A stretch of 64,000 bases of DNA, taken from NCBI GenBank assembly GCA_023213395.1, contig CM041465.1, positions 84,017,741-84,081,740 on the forward strand. Direction: 5' to 3'. Under the pieces are notes generated by a model. The model ran no database searches. It saw nothing but the letters and a program-made list of their open reading frames with translations, and was not told the DNA's origin. Below, piece after piece: positions 32,766-43,994 of the stretch; positions within the stretch are counted from its first letter, which is position 1; every line of letters begins with the position of its first letter. The translations under genes and the position numbers were made by a program. Source of the DNA: Cycas panzhihuaensis. Taxonomy: Eukaryota > Cycadophyta.

Positions 32766-33594
32766 GGAAACATTCCAACCCGACCTTAATGACCTTGCCC
32801 GGGGCCAAGACTATGTCTTGGGTTGCCCCCATACATATGGCATTGACCTCCTCGAAGTGGAGAGGGGCAAGATCAACGGGAGGAGGAGGAACAGGAGATG
32901 GGATCGGATCGGCAAGCGTGGATCCAATCGCGAGGATCTTCTGGTGACTAAGCTTGTGGTGACCAGAAGGCAAGTTGGGCGCAAAACCTGCCACATGCTC
33001 AAGCAGGCCTTCATCGTCCTCAAAGTAATCCACCCCATGGATGACCTTGCTTCGAGTAGAGGAAGCACTGGAGGGAGTAAGAGCAACGGGACCGTGATGG
33101 TCGTCGGGTTGCTCAACTTCATCGCGAGAGTCTAAAGGAAAGCTAAGAAGATGCTCCTCGGGAGGAGTAAAAGGCAATTCTTCGAAGCCATTACCTACGG
33201 GGGGTAATGAAGAAGAAGAAGCGTGTGAGCGGTCAACACGAGTGATGACATGAGACATGCACGAATAGCTAGCCTCACCAATGAGAGAGATCCTAGATGG
33301 GGATCTAGAACGAGATGGGTGCAACCTACTGGCGCGGAGGAAAGAGACGGGGTGGAGACAATCCTCGTCTTCGTCGAGTGACTCGTCATCATTAAATAAA
33401 GCAAGGTACCCATAACTCCCAACGCCAATAGGGACGAACTGCGTGAGACTAGGGGAAGAAGATGCAGGATCTTCTTCGGATAGGTTAGGTATACCAATAG
33501 AGCAAGCCGAGGCATGCGTGGAAGAACCTTGGTTTGCCGAACTGGTAGAATGAGTTTGTTTGGTAAATGGGCGTTCGCGGGGAATCACTCTCAT
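32766..33594 (-). CDS. G2 pol spacer between protease and RT, open
   Basis: This is the N-terminal part of a 442-codon open frame (33594-32266) that ends inside RT. It is Ser/Pro/Glu/Asp-rich (PLTQFVPIGVGSYGYLALFN, DDESLDEDEDC), with no catalytic motif, followed by the RT entry FQEFRDVFAWDYADMKGIDP. The Met at 33594 is only the first in the open stretch; the true polyprotein starts upstream. A stop and frame change near 33600 separates it from protease. Confidence 0.75.
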
Positions 33595-34040
33595 TCATCC
33601 GTCATGGACGAATTTAAGTTGTCTCCAAAGAGTCGAGCACACAGCTCCCATTTGGTCGAGCCATGGACGACCTAGAAGGAGGTTGTAATCTACGTCAACA
33701 TCGAGGACTACAACGTTGGCAAGAACGGTCTTGCCCTCAAGGGTGAGCGGAATCACGATAGATCCCAAAGGGGTCTTCTCGCTACCGTCATAACCTTCGC
33801 ATCACCAGGGAACAGTTTCCAAGGCAGAGATACCAAGCTCTTGCATGACACGCAAAGGCATGGCATTGACAGAAGAACCATTGTCGACAACAGTCCTTCG
33901 AAGGGTACAATCGGGTGTATCGATAGTGATAGTGAATGGGAAGTTCCACTGACGTTCCCTTTCACCGGCGGGAGGAAGATCCTTAGGATCGAATGAGATA
34001 ATGGGTCCACCACCTTAGGTGACACCCAAAGCGTGGACAG
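33595..34040 (-). pseudogene. G2 aspartic protease
   Basis: Reading down: GGPIISFDPKDLPPAGERQW, then TLRRTVVDNGSSVNAMPLRV with the catalytic D at 33871-33885 (DNGSS; DxGS is the retropepsin signature), then TVLANVVVLDVDVDYNLLLG and RPWLDQMGAV, the conserved loop and GRPWL motif. One TAG (near 33802) lies between. Retropepsin cuts the gag-pol polyprotein. Confidence 0.82.
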
Positions 34041-34790
34041 GTGCATCACTCGATCCTAAAGCTTCCAGGAGGAGGGCCCGCTGCTCGGGATAACTCCTCA
34101 AAATGTCCATCAAAGACATTCCTGCAACGACAGTATGAAGCTTGTCCACGATGGAGAAGGGCTTACCCTTCGCGGTAGGTTGGGTAAGTTCCCTTCGAAA
34201 ATCGTAATGACCTGGGCACACAGGAATAGCCTTGGGAAAGAGAGGTATTTCTGGAAGGTTCTCTGGAAGAGGGTTGGAAGGAGCGGAAGAACAAGAAGCT
34301 CCCGTTGCTTCCTTGGCGGCTTGAGATCGCGTAAGGATGTAAGTAGGAGTTGCTTCAAGCAACTAGATCACCTTCTTCCCCTTGTTCTGGGGTCGCGAAG
34401 GTGACAGGGTGTGACGGCTAGGAGAACGAGAGGAAGAAGACGAGTTCCGGGCACCCTTCCCTTTGTCGTGGAAAGGACAGGGATCAAGCGATCTTCCTCA
34501 GTTTCAGTTGTTCTTGATTTGGTTGTTGCAATCACGTTCCCCATGTTTAGGGAACGAATCCTTGTGAACTGGTTGATCCAAATTAGGCCTTGAGACCCGT
34601 TTGGGGGAAGAATCGTGTCGAGGGGCATCCTTCAGATGCTGGGCCCTATAACGTGAATCATCATAGAAGCACTCCCCATGAATGAAGTACCACTTCTTCT
34701 CAAGCGGAGGGTCAGACCTTCTCGCTTGAGAGGACTGGGTGTTTCCATTCCTAGGGAGAGGAGCTTGGGTTGTTTGTTAGACTTGTTTGT
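34041..34790 (-). pseudogene. G2 gag C-terminal and nucleocapsid-like region
   Basis: The 34015-34362 frame reads PTYILTRSQAAKEATGASCS then LTQPTAKGKPFSIVDKLHTV and LRSYPEQRALLLEALGSSDA, and leads into protease. Upstream at about 34640-34700 WYFIHGECFYDDSRYRAQHL has the C..H..H..C-like spacing of the degenerate zinc motif found in many Tat-lineage gags, followed by an Arg/Ser/His-rich tract. Two TAG-type stops break it. Confidence 0.65.
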
Positions 34791-35480
34791 TGGATGTAGG
34801 GGATAAAGGAGCCTGAAGCTTGAGTTCCTTCATCGTACGCTCAAATGACCGTATGGCTGATGTGAGAGGGTCCAAATTTCTCTCAGTCAGATGAAAGGAA
34901 GACCAGGTAGGTTGTGAAGGTTTGGTATCCTTGGTTGGGGGTGGTGCCTCACAGTGTTGTGAGGGCTTAAGAGGCTTCTTGAGACTAGCTTGGATCTCAA
35001 TAGCCTCCAACGCCAAACACTTGGCGATCGCGGAGTCACATGTGGTCACCCCCATCTTGAGGACTTCCACATGAACTTCAAGACGAAGTGCATTGACGAA
35101 AAGGTCTCGCTTAAGCTCCTCGGGCAATGTTACCTTGGTGGAATGAAGCAAGTCATGGAATCGCCGCACAAAGTCACGATTCATCTCATCGTGACCTTGC
35201 TTGAGCGAAAGAAGCGACTTCATTCTGCTCTCGAATGGACGGGCTACATCAAAATAGTTGATGAACTCGTCCACCAATTGCTGGAATGAATGGATAAAAT
35301 GGGCAGGGAGACGGTAGAACCACTTGAGGGCATCACCCTGCAAGGATCATGGGAATAACTTCATTAAAATGTGGTCATAAGCCCAGTAATCGATGCATGC
35401 CATAGAAAAACTATGCACATGCTCCGCCGAGTCTTACGACGAAGTTCCATCGAACCTAGGAACTTCAGGGGGATGAGGCA
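34777..35480 (-). pseudogene. G2 gag (retrotransposon gag domain)
   Basis: The open stretch 34777-35343 encodes MQGDALKWFYRLPAHFIHSF, LVDEFINYFDVARPFESRMK, LKQGHDEMNRDFVRRFHDLL and VNALRLEVHVEVLKMG, the capsid-like retrotransposon gag domain. It continues upstream across a TGA at about 35349 into sequence matching G1. The 188-codon open stretch makes this one of the best preserved parts of G2. Confidence 0.88.
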
Positions 35481-36678
35481 GCAGATTGGTTCTTAACGCC
35501 TCAACGGAAAGAGGTGTTGACCTAAAGTCCATGAAGGGGCATGCCCTCGCCTAGACCATAGGGTCAACGAATGTCGTAGTAGGTAATGAACAAGGAGCGG
35601 GTGGGGGTGGAACACCCATCCCTCCTTGAGGAAACACCCCTTGTTGAAAAGAGGCGTTGGGGTAGGTGCCTTGGAAGGGAGTCAGGCTCCCTTGCAAAGG
35701 CACAACAAATGGGGTTGCATTGGACGATGGGCAAGGCGGATGCGGAACTGGGTTTTGCCCATATGGGCCACCCGTAGGTGGAGCGACACCATATGGGTGT
35801 AGCAGATCCACCCCATAAACCGGGAGATGGCTTCCTCTACCCTACCCCTAAGGTTAAGAAGTATACCCTGGGGGGACGTAGAAGGAAGCACCAACGTGTT
35901 AGTTTTGAGGATGTGTGGGAGCAGTTCCCACATGACTAGTGCTCGGAAGGCTAGTAGGACCGGCATGCCTACTAGGAACGGTATGCACTACATTCAGGGA
36001 TGGTACATTGGTTTGGTTAGGGACGGGTATGCTAACCTTCAATTGAGGGAAAGACACACCATGGGGAGATCCTGAAATACTAGGACCTCAATGAGAAATG
36101 GAAGGCGCGACACGTGCCCCCACTGCGGGAATAGGAAGGGAGCGGGACACATGCGTAGGCATGAAGGGATTCGTTGTCAAAGGAAGAGTAGATGAGGATG
36201 AGGCATGCGGGGGAGGAGCAGAAGAGGAAGAGGCTCCTCCACAGAGGGCACCCTCAAGCCATCCAAGATGCGGTTGCAAGCATGCTGCGTGGCGACACTC
36301 ATTGAGAGCTTCAACTACGTCAATGGGAGGGGTTCCTACATACTCGTAAGAGGTAACTGGGACTTTGAACAAAGTAGGTTCATCGGAATGCCCCTCATAA
36401 GAGTCACCAAATATGTGGCAAGTCTCAAGAAGGGCAGATCCTTCTACGGCATGGGTAGAAGGATGGACATCGAGTGAGAGATGTTGGTCATTTGGGTAAT
36501 AAAGGGGTTCGTCACCTTCTTGGGTGGACCCGGGAATAGAGGAAGGAAAAGCATGGGTTTCCAAGGTTGAAGTGTGGTAGGCCCAATCGGAAGAGTATCC
36601 CTCCATAGTCAGATCAGAATCTGACCAAGGAAGAGGGCGATACTCGGGATCTTCTAATAATGGAGGTAGACTGCGCAA
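35481..36678 (-). CDS. G2 long N-terminal pre-gag region
   Basis: ATG 36678 lies 195 bases inside the 5' LTR and opens a 196-codon frame: MRSLPPLLEDPEYRPLPWSD, LTMEGYSSDWAYHTSTLETH, VEALNECRHAACLQPHLGWL and a Ser/Pro-rich end. A second open stretch (35551-35811) is Pro/Gly-rich (PPTGGPYGQNPVPHPPCPSS). Together about 400 residues precede the gag domain. I recognise no domain. It is rich in prolines and acidic residues and probably disordered. The start choice rests on position just after the PBS. Confidence 0.6.
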
Positions 36679-36852
36679 ACGACAAGAAAAGTGTCACATG
36701 CAAGATCAGCGAACAATGTTAGGGAAAGAGAGAGAGTGGTAAGGCACACGCGTTGGGGGCTGCCCAACGTAGAGATCGAAATAGGTATAAAAGGATCACA
36801 AGAAGGTAGTGAAACCAACGGAAGAGAGCGGAAACTAGCTCCCTTATTGGCA

Positions 36853-36872
36853 GTTCCCAGTATGGTCACCAG
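36853..36872 (-). other. G2 primer binding site
   Basis: On the - strand the LTR ends ..GCGCGTCCA, then CTGGTGACCATACTGGGAAC. The TGGTGACC..ACTGGGA pattern resembles TGGCGAC-type primer sites of Tat-lineage elements. The tRNA is not assigned. Confidence 0.65.
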
Positions 36873-39453
36873 TGGACGCGCGTCTATGGGATAGCTACCT
36901 AACTAATACGTGTGGTGAGAGTGGGTGGTGATGTAATCGAAGGAGAGACCTATAAGAAAAGCAATTACTACGCAGAGCGCCTCGTGCACTGGAGCACGAG
37001 TTCAGGATCTGCAATGGAGTATGGCTACCAACAAGTGATCCTCCACCACTTCGAATGAAGGGTGAAGAGGCGTAGGGTTAGCCTGGGTTGACCTAGGGAC
37101 AGGATCCTCCCACCCTTGGATGGCCGGAAGGGGAAGGACAAGATCCGAGGAAAATAGATCAAGGGTGTGCCTAAACAAGCTAACTGGGATACACAAGCAA
37201 CGCGAGAGGCAAGAAACTTGCATGGCTAAGGAGAGGAGGAAAGGTGAAAGGGCGGTTCCTATAGCCTTTCCTATGGGTAACGAAGATGCAAGTAATAAAA
37301 CGAACAAAGCATAATCAAAGAACAAAGCCCAATTTCCCTTTTATTTTCCAATGTGTTAATTACTAAGAAAGGAATCTAAAAGGAAAAAGGGTAGCAAGGT
37401 AGAGTAAGGTGTGCACCTGGACCGAGAGCGTGCGTGACGAAGGTCTTCTCGAGGGGCACCAAGCTACTCCACGCGGCGCTTTGGATGCAGAATGTGTGGC
37501 AGATTCAAATGAGGGGCTCCCTTACCTTCCCCGGAAAAAATACCAAATGCGATGCCAAGGAAAGAAAGGAAGTAAATGCTAATAACTGAAGAAGTACAAA
37601 AGTATGATGTACATGAGGGCACTTACCAGCAACGGAGCTAACAGACGATATCCTCCACGCTCCCCAAGTACCTGCAAGCAATGGCAACCTCTCCCTCCTT
37701 CTCTAGAGAAAGGATACTAACATGCAATATAAGATTCTAACAATATATGTCTATATGAAACTAATATGAATCTAAACACACATATGTTAGTATCAACCCA
37801 ATAATGAACGTACGTAAAAGAGGGTAGCCAAAGCAAAGGTAAATGACCGGTAAGCCTCGGAGTGGCCCACCTCCCGCAAATGACGCCCTAACCTCCCCCC
37901 AAGAGCCACAAGGTAGCGAGGGCAAGGCCAAGAGAAATGGCTGGAAACGACAACGAGGAGGTGAAGAAGAGCCAAAGAACACCTACGGCGAACCAGGATG
38001 CTATGAGGACCAAACCGGGCTGCTGGGAAGAAAGTTGGACAGGGACTAGCAATTGGGACTTACGTGAGTTGCCCAAACATGAACTTGAGCCCTCAAACCA
38101 GCATTGCAACGTGTGACAGCGCTAATTTCAGTGGCTAAATGAGGGCCAACAAACCCTTGTTTGTGTGCCAAGGACAGCACAAGGCGAGAGGGAGGACTTG
38201 GGGGGCTTAGAGCTGCTTAGGGAGCATGGAAGGTGATGCGGAATCCACCCAGCTCCTTCCCAAAGCCTATACTAACCCTCAACGCCACTACCTTGAGCAA
38301 CAAACGCAGGCAAGAGGCACAAAGACAGTGGAAAAACAGCCCACTAAAAGGAAGAAAACCAAACTCACAAGGACAAGCAGGGAGCAAGCAAGATGGAGCA
38401 TTAATATCATAAGAAAAGCAATGAAAATCAAGAAATACCTAAGTGAGGGAGGCAAGAAACTTACCTCAGCCAAGGGGTAGCGAAGAGGGGCTGAGAAATC
38501 AGCCCAGATCTATGGTGTAGCAGGTTTGGGACCCCGCTAAGGAGGTTGGAAGGGAAACACCTGCACTTGAAGCACTTGAAGACTGCCTGGGGCAAAGATC
38601 TACTAGAACCTCTCCAAGGGGCCCTCTCCAAGGTGTGTGAGGGGCTGGGAGAATGTCCTAGCTGCACCAAAGGAGAGTAGGGCACTGTAGGAGAGACGCA
38701 GGTCTTGTGGTAGTAGCAGAGCAGCAGGGAAGAGCAGAGCACAGCCGTGTTTCCTTGAGGAGCAATTCAAAAGTGAGCCAAAAAGTTCTAAAAAATGAGC
38801 CAAAAATGACTTAAGGACTCAAACTAAACCCTAAAGCGAGTGATTAGGGCGTGGCTGGAAGAGAGTTAAGTCACGAGCCACGTGGTAGTTTCATAATAAA
38901 TGCAAAATTACCACGACGGATTTTAAAAAATAAGTTAGAGCAGTCGTACCACTGTAAATTCCATGGTACCGCGAATATTCCAGATCTTACAAAAATTCGG
39001 CAAGTATGCACCCAGGCGTAAACAGGCTCGACTAGCCAGTCAAAGATGGCAAAAAGGACCAATAGGGGGCTGAGACACCTACCTGGGGGTAAACAAGCCA
39101 ACAAACGGGTCCAAAGGAGTAAAAATAGGGCTCAACCAGGGTGGCAAGTTGACCAAACAATGATGGGTCATCACACGGGCAGAGGTGGCGCAAACTAAGT
39201 GGATCTTGGAGCGACGAGGCGGATCAAGGGAAGTGAAGTGGCCACCAGGGTGCCACACTCGCTGGGAGTGTGCCCCTGCTATAGTCGTCATAGGCTAAAA
39301 TAAGTGTAGACGATGACAAAGCTGCCTACAAAGCCACACACATGCAGACATGCAAGCAACCACTCATAAAAAAAAAGCGATGATAATACGAGAAACATAC
39401 CTGCACTTACCTGAGTCGGTGATTCCGTATCCATTCCTGAAAGCCAGGAAACA
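36873..39453 (-). mobile_element. G2 5' LTR (full-length copy)
   Basis: 2581 bp, + strand TGGACGCG..GGAAACA, followed by CTATG. The central 1.5 kb (about 37448-38988) is missing from the 3' LTR. That central part is probably native: G1's LTR has a similar total length and a matching stretch at the same offset, so the 3' LTR lost it. Frames of 60-107 codons in the LTR show no domain. Confidence 0.92.
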
Positions 39454-39458
39454 CTATG

Positions 39459-39637
39459 TTTTGATCCATTTGGTCTTTAACTACCAAGTGGAGGAATAAT
39501 AAAGCAACATTATCTTTAGCTTTAAAGTTAGCTAAGGCTATAGGATTAGGAGGAATTAAGGTTCCAAGGTTATTAGGAACTTGTATTGGTCTAGGAAGGG
39601 GCATGTCTCCATTGGGATAAGCCCAAAAGTCATTCAT
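39459..39637 (-). pseudogene. C2 gag, N-terminal part
   Basis: The ATG at 39635-39637 starts MNDFWAYPNGDMPLPRPIQV, and the frame stays open to the insertion point of G2 (FKAKDNVALLFLHLVVKDQM near the end). The distal half resumes at 18239 in the same frame. The combination of NFKAKDN..A..FL..V with the distal region is typical copia gag. After the insertion point the frame simply runs into the G2 LTR, so longer readings of it are artefacts. Confidence 0.8.
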
Positions 39638-41697
39638 GATAAGTAGTTTTTTTACTTGTTTTTTCTATGGGATGAAGTTATTGATACCATTAAGTTTAAT
39701 TATGTTAGATAATAATATTTATGCTGCTATTTTCTAAGGTTTTATTTTCTTTTTTGTGTGTCTTTGAAGTTTATGTACTTGTATACTAATCTACTTAGGA
39801 GGCTACTAATCTAGAATTCCAAGTCTTAAGTGTCTCTAAGAAAGTTCTCAATTACTATTATGTATAGTGGCACCTACTTATAAATGGAAAACCAGGGACC
39901 CTATATACTGGTATGTGATCTTAAGGGTCTATATACCTTAGTATGTGGATTGAAATGAAGGTCAATGGCCCCCTTAATTTATTTCTTCACCTACATTGGA
40001 CTTATGCCTAGTGACAACTCTAGTGGTGAGTATTTGACCAACTAAGGCACTCACCCCCTCCAAATCTAGCATGGTCTCCAAACTCTAATAGTAAGATTTC
40101 CATCTAAGCCTACCACCTATTACACCTTATAGCCAATAGTTTCTTCCACAAATTAGAGTACATTAAGGTCATGTGCAGGGTGGTAACTTTAGGGGTCTTA
40201 ACCATTCCCCTTGTAAAGCTAGTATAAGGGTGATTAATTTAGGAGTTATCTTTTTTAATATGACAATACTGATTTTATGATATGAGTTATTACAAATAAA
40301 GGTTCTCTTTTAACAAAATAACTAAAATATAAGATGAAAATGAAAGAAATTAATAAACAAGGAAGGGTTTAGAGTGCTCTTTAAGTGGGCTTGCATAAGA
40401 TAGAGCCACTTCAATCTTCTAAGGGTGACACCTACAAAAAACCAATACTATGCACTTTGTTAGCCTAACAACTAGAATAAGGCAACTGTCTAAAAGTTAA
40501 CAATAGCATAAAGTAGTAAAAGAACTTCTTTGACCTTTCAAAAAAAAGAGAAAAAGGCTTAAAGATGCTTAAACATCAAGCTCTATTTTGGAAACCTATA
40601 ACTTCAATGAAATGGCTTCAAATTAGGCTCAATCTAACTCTAAGTTATAGTCCTTTAAATCCTCTTTCTAATGATCTAAATAGTTCAAAAAATAGACACA
40701 TAGTTGTAGAGTTATAGCCAAAACAATGTAGGTACCTTATTATACAATAATCTTAAGAAGGGATAGGCTTAAGCCCCTTTAAAAAGTAGCCCTTGGTCAC
40801 CTATAGACTATATAGAACTACTTATTAATATAAGTGAGGGGCTAATGGGATTGAAATATTATGAAATATAATCTAAACTTATTGAATTTACAAGAACAAT
40901 GCAAAGTAACATAAATTTATTTGAAATCTACCCCTTTTTTACAAAGATTGGGGTCATATGAAGAAGACTATACCTAGATTTGAGGGGCTAGCCATCAGAT
41001 TTCAAAGAAAATATCAAATGTAACTTAAATTTTCAAAACAATATGGATTCAAATGTTAAAAAAAGATAAAATTTTAAACATATTGAAGCTATATGACTTC
41101 ACAATAGACGCGTGACTTTATGTAGACAATGGGGAACTTGCAAGATTAATTAGGAGTTGGATCTCTCAATATTTTACTCTAAGATAGTTGGGGGGAGGGG
41201 GGATGCAAGAGTTAGTGATAGAGAATAGAAGTTGATTTAATAAAAAATGAAGCCAAAATGAGTGAGAAAAGGTTATGGAGTGCGTGGAGGCTATGTGTAT
41301 GAAACTAGCTAAACATGGGCTTTAAACTATAGAAAACTTATCTAAATGGATTCCTATAGACTAAGAATGAGGCTAGATCACCATTAGAGAGGAAAATACT
41401 ACTCCAACAAGTAGATTTATCTTCATCTAGGGTTGAAATGACTTGAAAATAGGCCATTTCCTCTGTTATTTGATAAAAAATAGACCTTTGAGTAAGTATG
41501 GCTACAAATGGACTGAGTATCAGCTGTATGAGATGGAGATACACTAAAGATGGCCTGCACTTCATATTAACACAATAATATACACTAATAACTAAGAGAA
41601 AAATGGAGAAATAAGTGAAAATAGAGTGCCATTATAAGGGAATGACCCTTTGTTGTACATCATTTCCTTAAAAGACTTTGAGTTAGAGAATAAACTA
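39638..41697 (-). other. C2 leader (PBS to gag), no gene seen
   Basis: About 2 kb lies between the gag start and the PBS. It is AT-rich with no open frame of interest. A G-run cluster (GTTGGGGGGAGGGGGGATGC) lies at 41189-41208. A 2 kb leader is long for a copia element and could contain older insertions that I cannot delimit. Confidence 0.5.
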
Positions 41698-41709
41698 GCT
41701 CTAATACCA
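41698..41709 (-). other. C2 primer binding site
   Basis: On the - strand TGGTATTAGAGC directly follows the inner end of the LTR (ACCA). It differs by one C-to-T change from TGGTATCAGAGC, the complement of the initiator methionine tRNA 3' end used by most copia elements. Confidence 0.88.
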
Positions 41710-42091
41710 TGGTAAAAACCTTTCAAGATCTATAAATCACGTGCTACTAGCATAAAATCAAGCTATACTAACACAATAATATAATAAACATGTAGAAAAT
41801 AAGAGCAGAATTGAGACAAATCATTTACGGGTGAATTGGTCACCACGTGAGGCTAAAACATGGTAGAGATTCTACATATATTTCAAAATCATTTATAAGA
41901 GAATGATGTAGGGCTTAATTTATAAGCATCCCACTAAGATATTAATGAATATAATTAATCAACTAAGCAACATATATGGCAGACCTGAAGTGACTATAAA
42001 ATATGATTGAATTTACATTGAGGGTCGTCTAATACACATAATGAACATATATTACAGGGAAATAAAGGTGACATTACACAATGTTTTAACA
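41710..42091 (-). mobile_element. C2 5' LTR
   Basis: The + strand starts TGGTAAAAACC and ends TTTTAACA, with proper TG..CA ends. It is homologous to 14562-14952 and adjoins the PBS at 41698-41709. It is followed by GTAGA, the target duplication. Confidence 0.93.
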
Positions 42092-43555
42092 GTAGAGCTG
42101 ATTGAGAAAGGAGAGATGAAAACATAATTTATGCTTGTCTTCATCTCATGAATCATGTTATCATGATGAAAATAGATTTTTGACTACATTGGCTACTACA
42201 TACGATGGAGTATGGCTACTTTTGATGGGTTATGGGGGGAATTGGGTCCTAATTATATTCATTTATATATTCTAGGTGTAGAAAAATAAGAGGATAGGAC
42301 ATTTATGTATTATGTTATGAGGAGGTCTATATTAAAGTTTTTTTTTTATTCTTTTTTCTTCTTTTTAGTAGAAATGATCTTTGTTCTATTTTAAAGCCCA
42401 CTGGTTATATTTGTTTAATCCTTCAAGTACCCTTTTAAAGTCTTAGGCCATAGAGCATACTAATAATATAGTAAATATAGTAGTATGGGTATATATATTA
42501 TTAATTCAAGTCATAGAATTTCAAAAATAAGAGATTATCTATAAGCCATAGAAGATCAAGGCACCATAATTATTTTGTATACTAAGTGAAAGGACCAATG
42601 GAAAAGCTAATAGGAACTAGTGGGAAAATGTCTTCCCTCAACTATAGAGAATAAGCAGATTACCTCTCATATTTATATGAGTTGCCCACCCATCAATGGC
42701 ATCAGTTTAAGCTAGGAGAGCATGTAACCCCTAAAAGGAAGTAAGACTAAAACTATCAATTATGGTTTGAGAGGAATTAGATGGGAAAGATCATGAAATT
42801 TATATGGTTGGATAGACTTTAGTTTGGTCTTCTACAATGTCTAGGTCAATGAGCTTTTGGAAGCAACATTGAGCAATTGATTTAGAGTCATAGACTCACT
42901 CATTGAGATGCTAAAACTCTAGAGGTAAGAAGATGAGGCCTAACTTATAACCAAATGAATTAACCTTCTTAACGTATTCCTAGAATGAAGATTATTGTAA
43001 CAAAATATGATGGTTATGAGTAGATATATGAGGAGACAAGTAGATAAACAAAGAAATTAATCGACGTAGGTCATACAGACAAAAATCAATTGTTGCAAGA
43101 CATATAGACAAAGTTTGTTATGAAAACAAAATCTATAAGATAAAATGAATTTTTATTTTGTAGTATTATAATGCATTAAAGTTTTAATTTTGAGTTGAAG
43201 TCTACTTAACACCTTTATGTATAAAGCCCTCAATCATATGTGTTAAAGAGGGCTAAGTATAGAGAATACTTTCTTATTATAATTTTTTGTGTTCTTTATA
43301 TCTATCATGGTCATATGGCCAAATTTTAGCTCCTTGTATAGTATTTGATGGCTTAGTATGATTTTTTGATATTTTGTAAGGTGATTAAGTGATCCATTAT
43401 CAGTGTTATTTAATAGAATAAGTATATGTTGTCATAGAGCTATTTAATACCTATCAGTTCATTTTATTTTTCTAGCCATTTTATTATATTTAGTGTAAAA
43501 TATGGGTGGAAGATAATTACTTTTTTGGCTTCTGTTAGCTACCTCAAACTTCCTA
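42092..43555. other. AT-rich flank between C2 and C3
   Basis: No gene seen. GTAGA at 42092-42096 is the C2 target duplication. Poly(T) near 42338-42360. The stretch may contain the decayed gag and 5' region of C3, but no motif could be read. Confidence 0.5.
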
Positions 43556-43994
43556 TCTATTACATACTGGTCAACAATGTGAAAGGAGATCCAAAGATGC
43601 GTGGAACATTGAATTAGATTCCATAAGACATATGATAGGCATACTAGATTGATTTAGACATATGTAAGAAGCCATCAACTATATAGTTGTATTAGGTGAC
43701 AAAAATGCATAATCTTTTAAAGGCATAGGAGAAGTCCTAATAATTACTCTTGATTGTACTGATTATTATAAGGAGAATGTATTATGTGTGCCAGGTCTAA
43801 AAATAAATTTGATCTCTATCAATTAAATAGAGGACAATGGGATAAGTATTATCTTTAATGATAGGAAAGCTTCTATTAATGATTGAGAAGGAGAGATGAT
43901 CGTGAAAGGTGTAAGGGATAACCATCTTTATAGGCTCTTAAGTAAGTCTTTAAACTAAAGGGATTATTTGACTACTGACATGATAAATAAGATT

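Larger units (their letters stand above)
18245..39453 (-). mobile_element. G2: large Ty3/gypsy retrotransposon with extra ORFs, middle layer of the nest
   Basis: LTR copies at 18245-19294 and 36873-39453 are flanked by a perfect CTATG duplication (18240-18244 and 39454-39458). The element reads on the - strand: 5' LTR, PBS, N-terminal region and gag, protease, RT, RNase H and integrase (to about 29943). Then N1 is inserted (AAATT). A 4.5 kb tract with an RNase HI-type domain and an antisense ORF leads to the 3' LTR. Without N1 the element is about 15.0 kb. It is conspicuously GC-richer than its surroundings. LTR divergence over the shared first 568 bases is about 20 substitutions (3.5%). Integrase and gag motifs suggest the Tat side of Ty3/gypsy. 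No clear PPT is seen beside the 3' LTR. Confidence 0.95.
14562..42091 (-). mobile_element. C2: Ty1/copia retrotransposon, outermost layer of a three-deep nest
   Basis: Terminal repeats at 14562-14952 and 41710-42091 are homologous. They are flanked by a perfect 5-bp duplication, GTAGA at 14557-14561 and at 42092-42096, which fixes both ends. The element reads on the - strand: 5' LTR at the high end, then PBS, leader, gag start (39637), the rest of gag (18239 down), zinc knuckle, protease, integrase, and a stump of RT/RNase H before the PPT and 3' LTR. It is interrupted by G2 (18245-39453). Without G2 and one copy of the CTATG duplication C2 is about 6.3 kb. LTR divergence is roughly one site in six, so it is the oldest layer. 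Confidence 0.93.

Noticed and set aside
32605-33135. 176-codon open frame on the + strand
   Set aside because: It is the antisense shadow of the G2 pol spacer and RT and has no recognisable domain.
37448-38988. A separate mobile element inserted in the G2 5' LTR
   Set aside because: No terminal repeats or target duplication were found at its ends, and G1's LTR has a comparable length and a matching stretch at the same offset. Loss from the 3' LTR is more likely.
39407-39637. A 76-codon host gene
   Set aside because: It is the start of C2 gag running into the G2 LTR. Its true continuation is at 18239.
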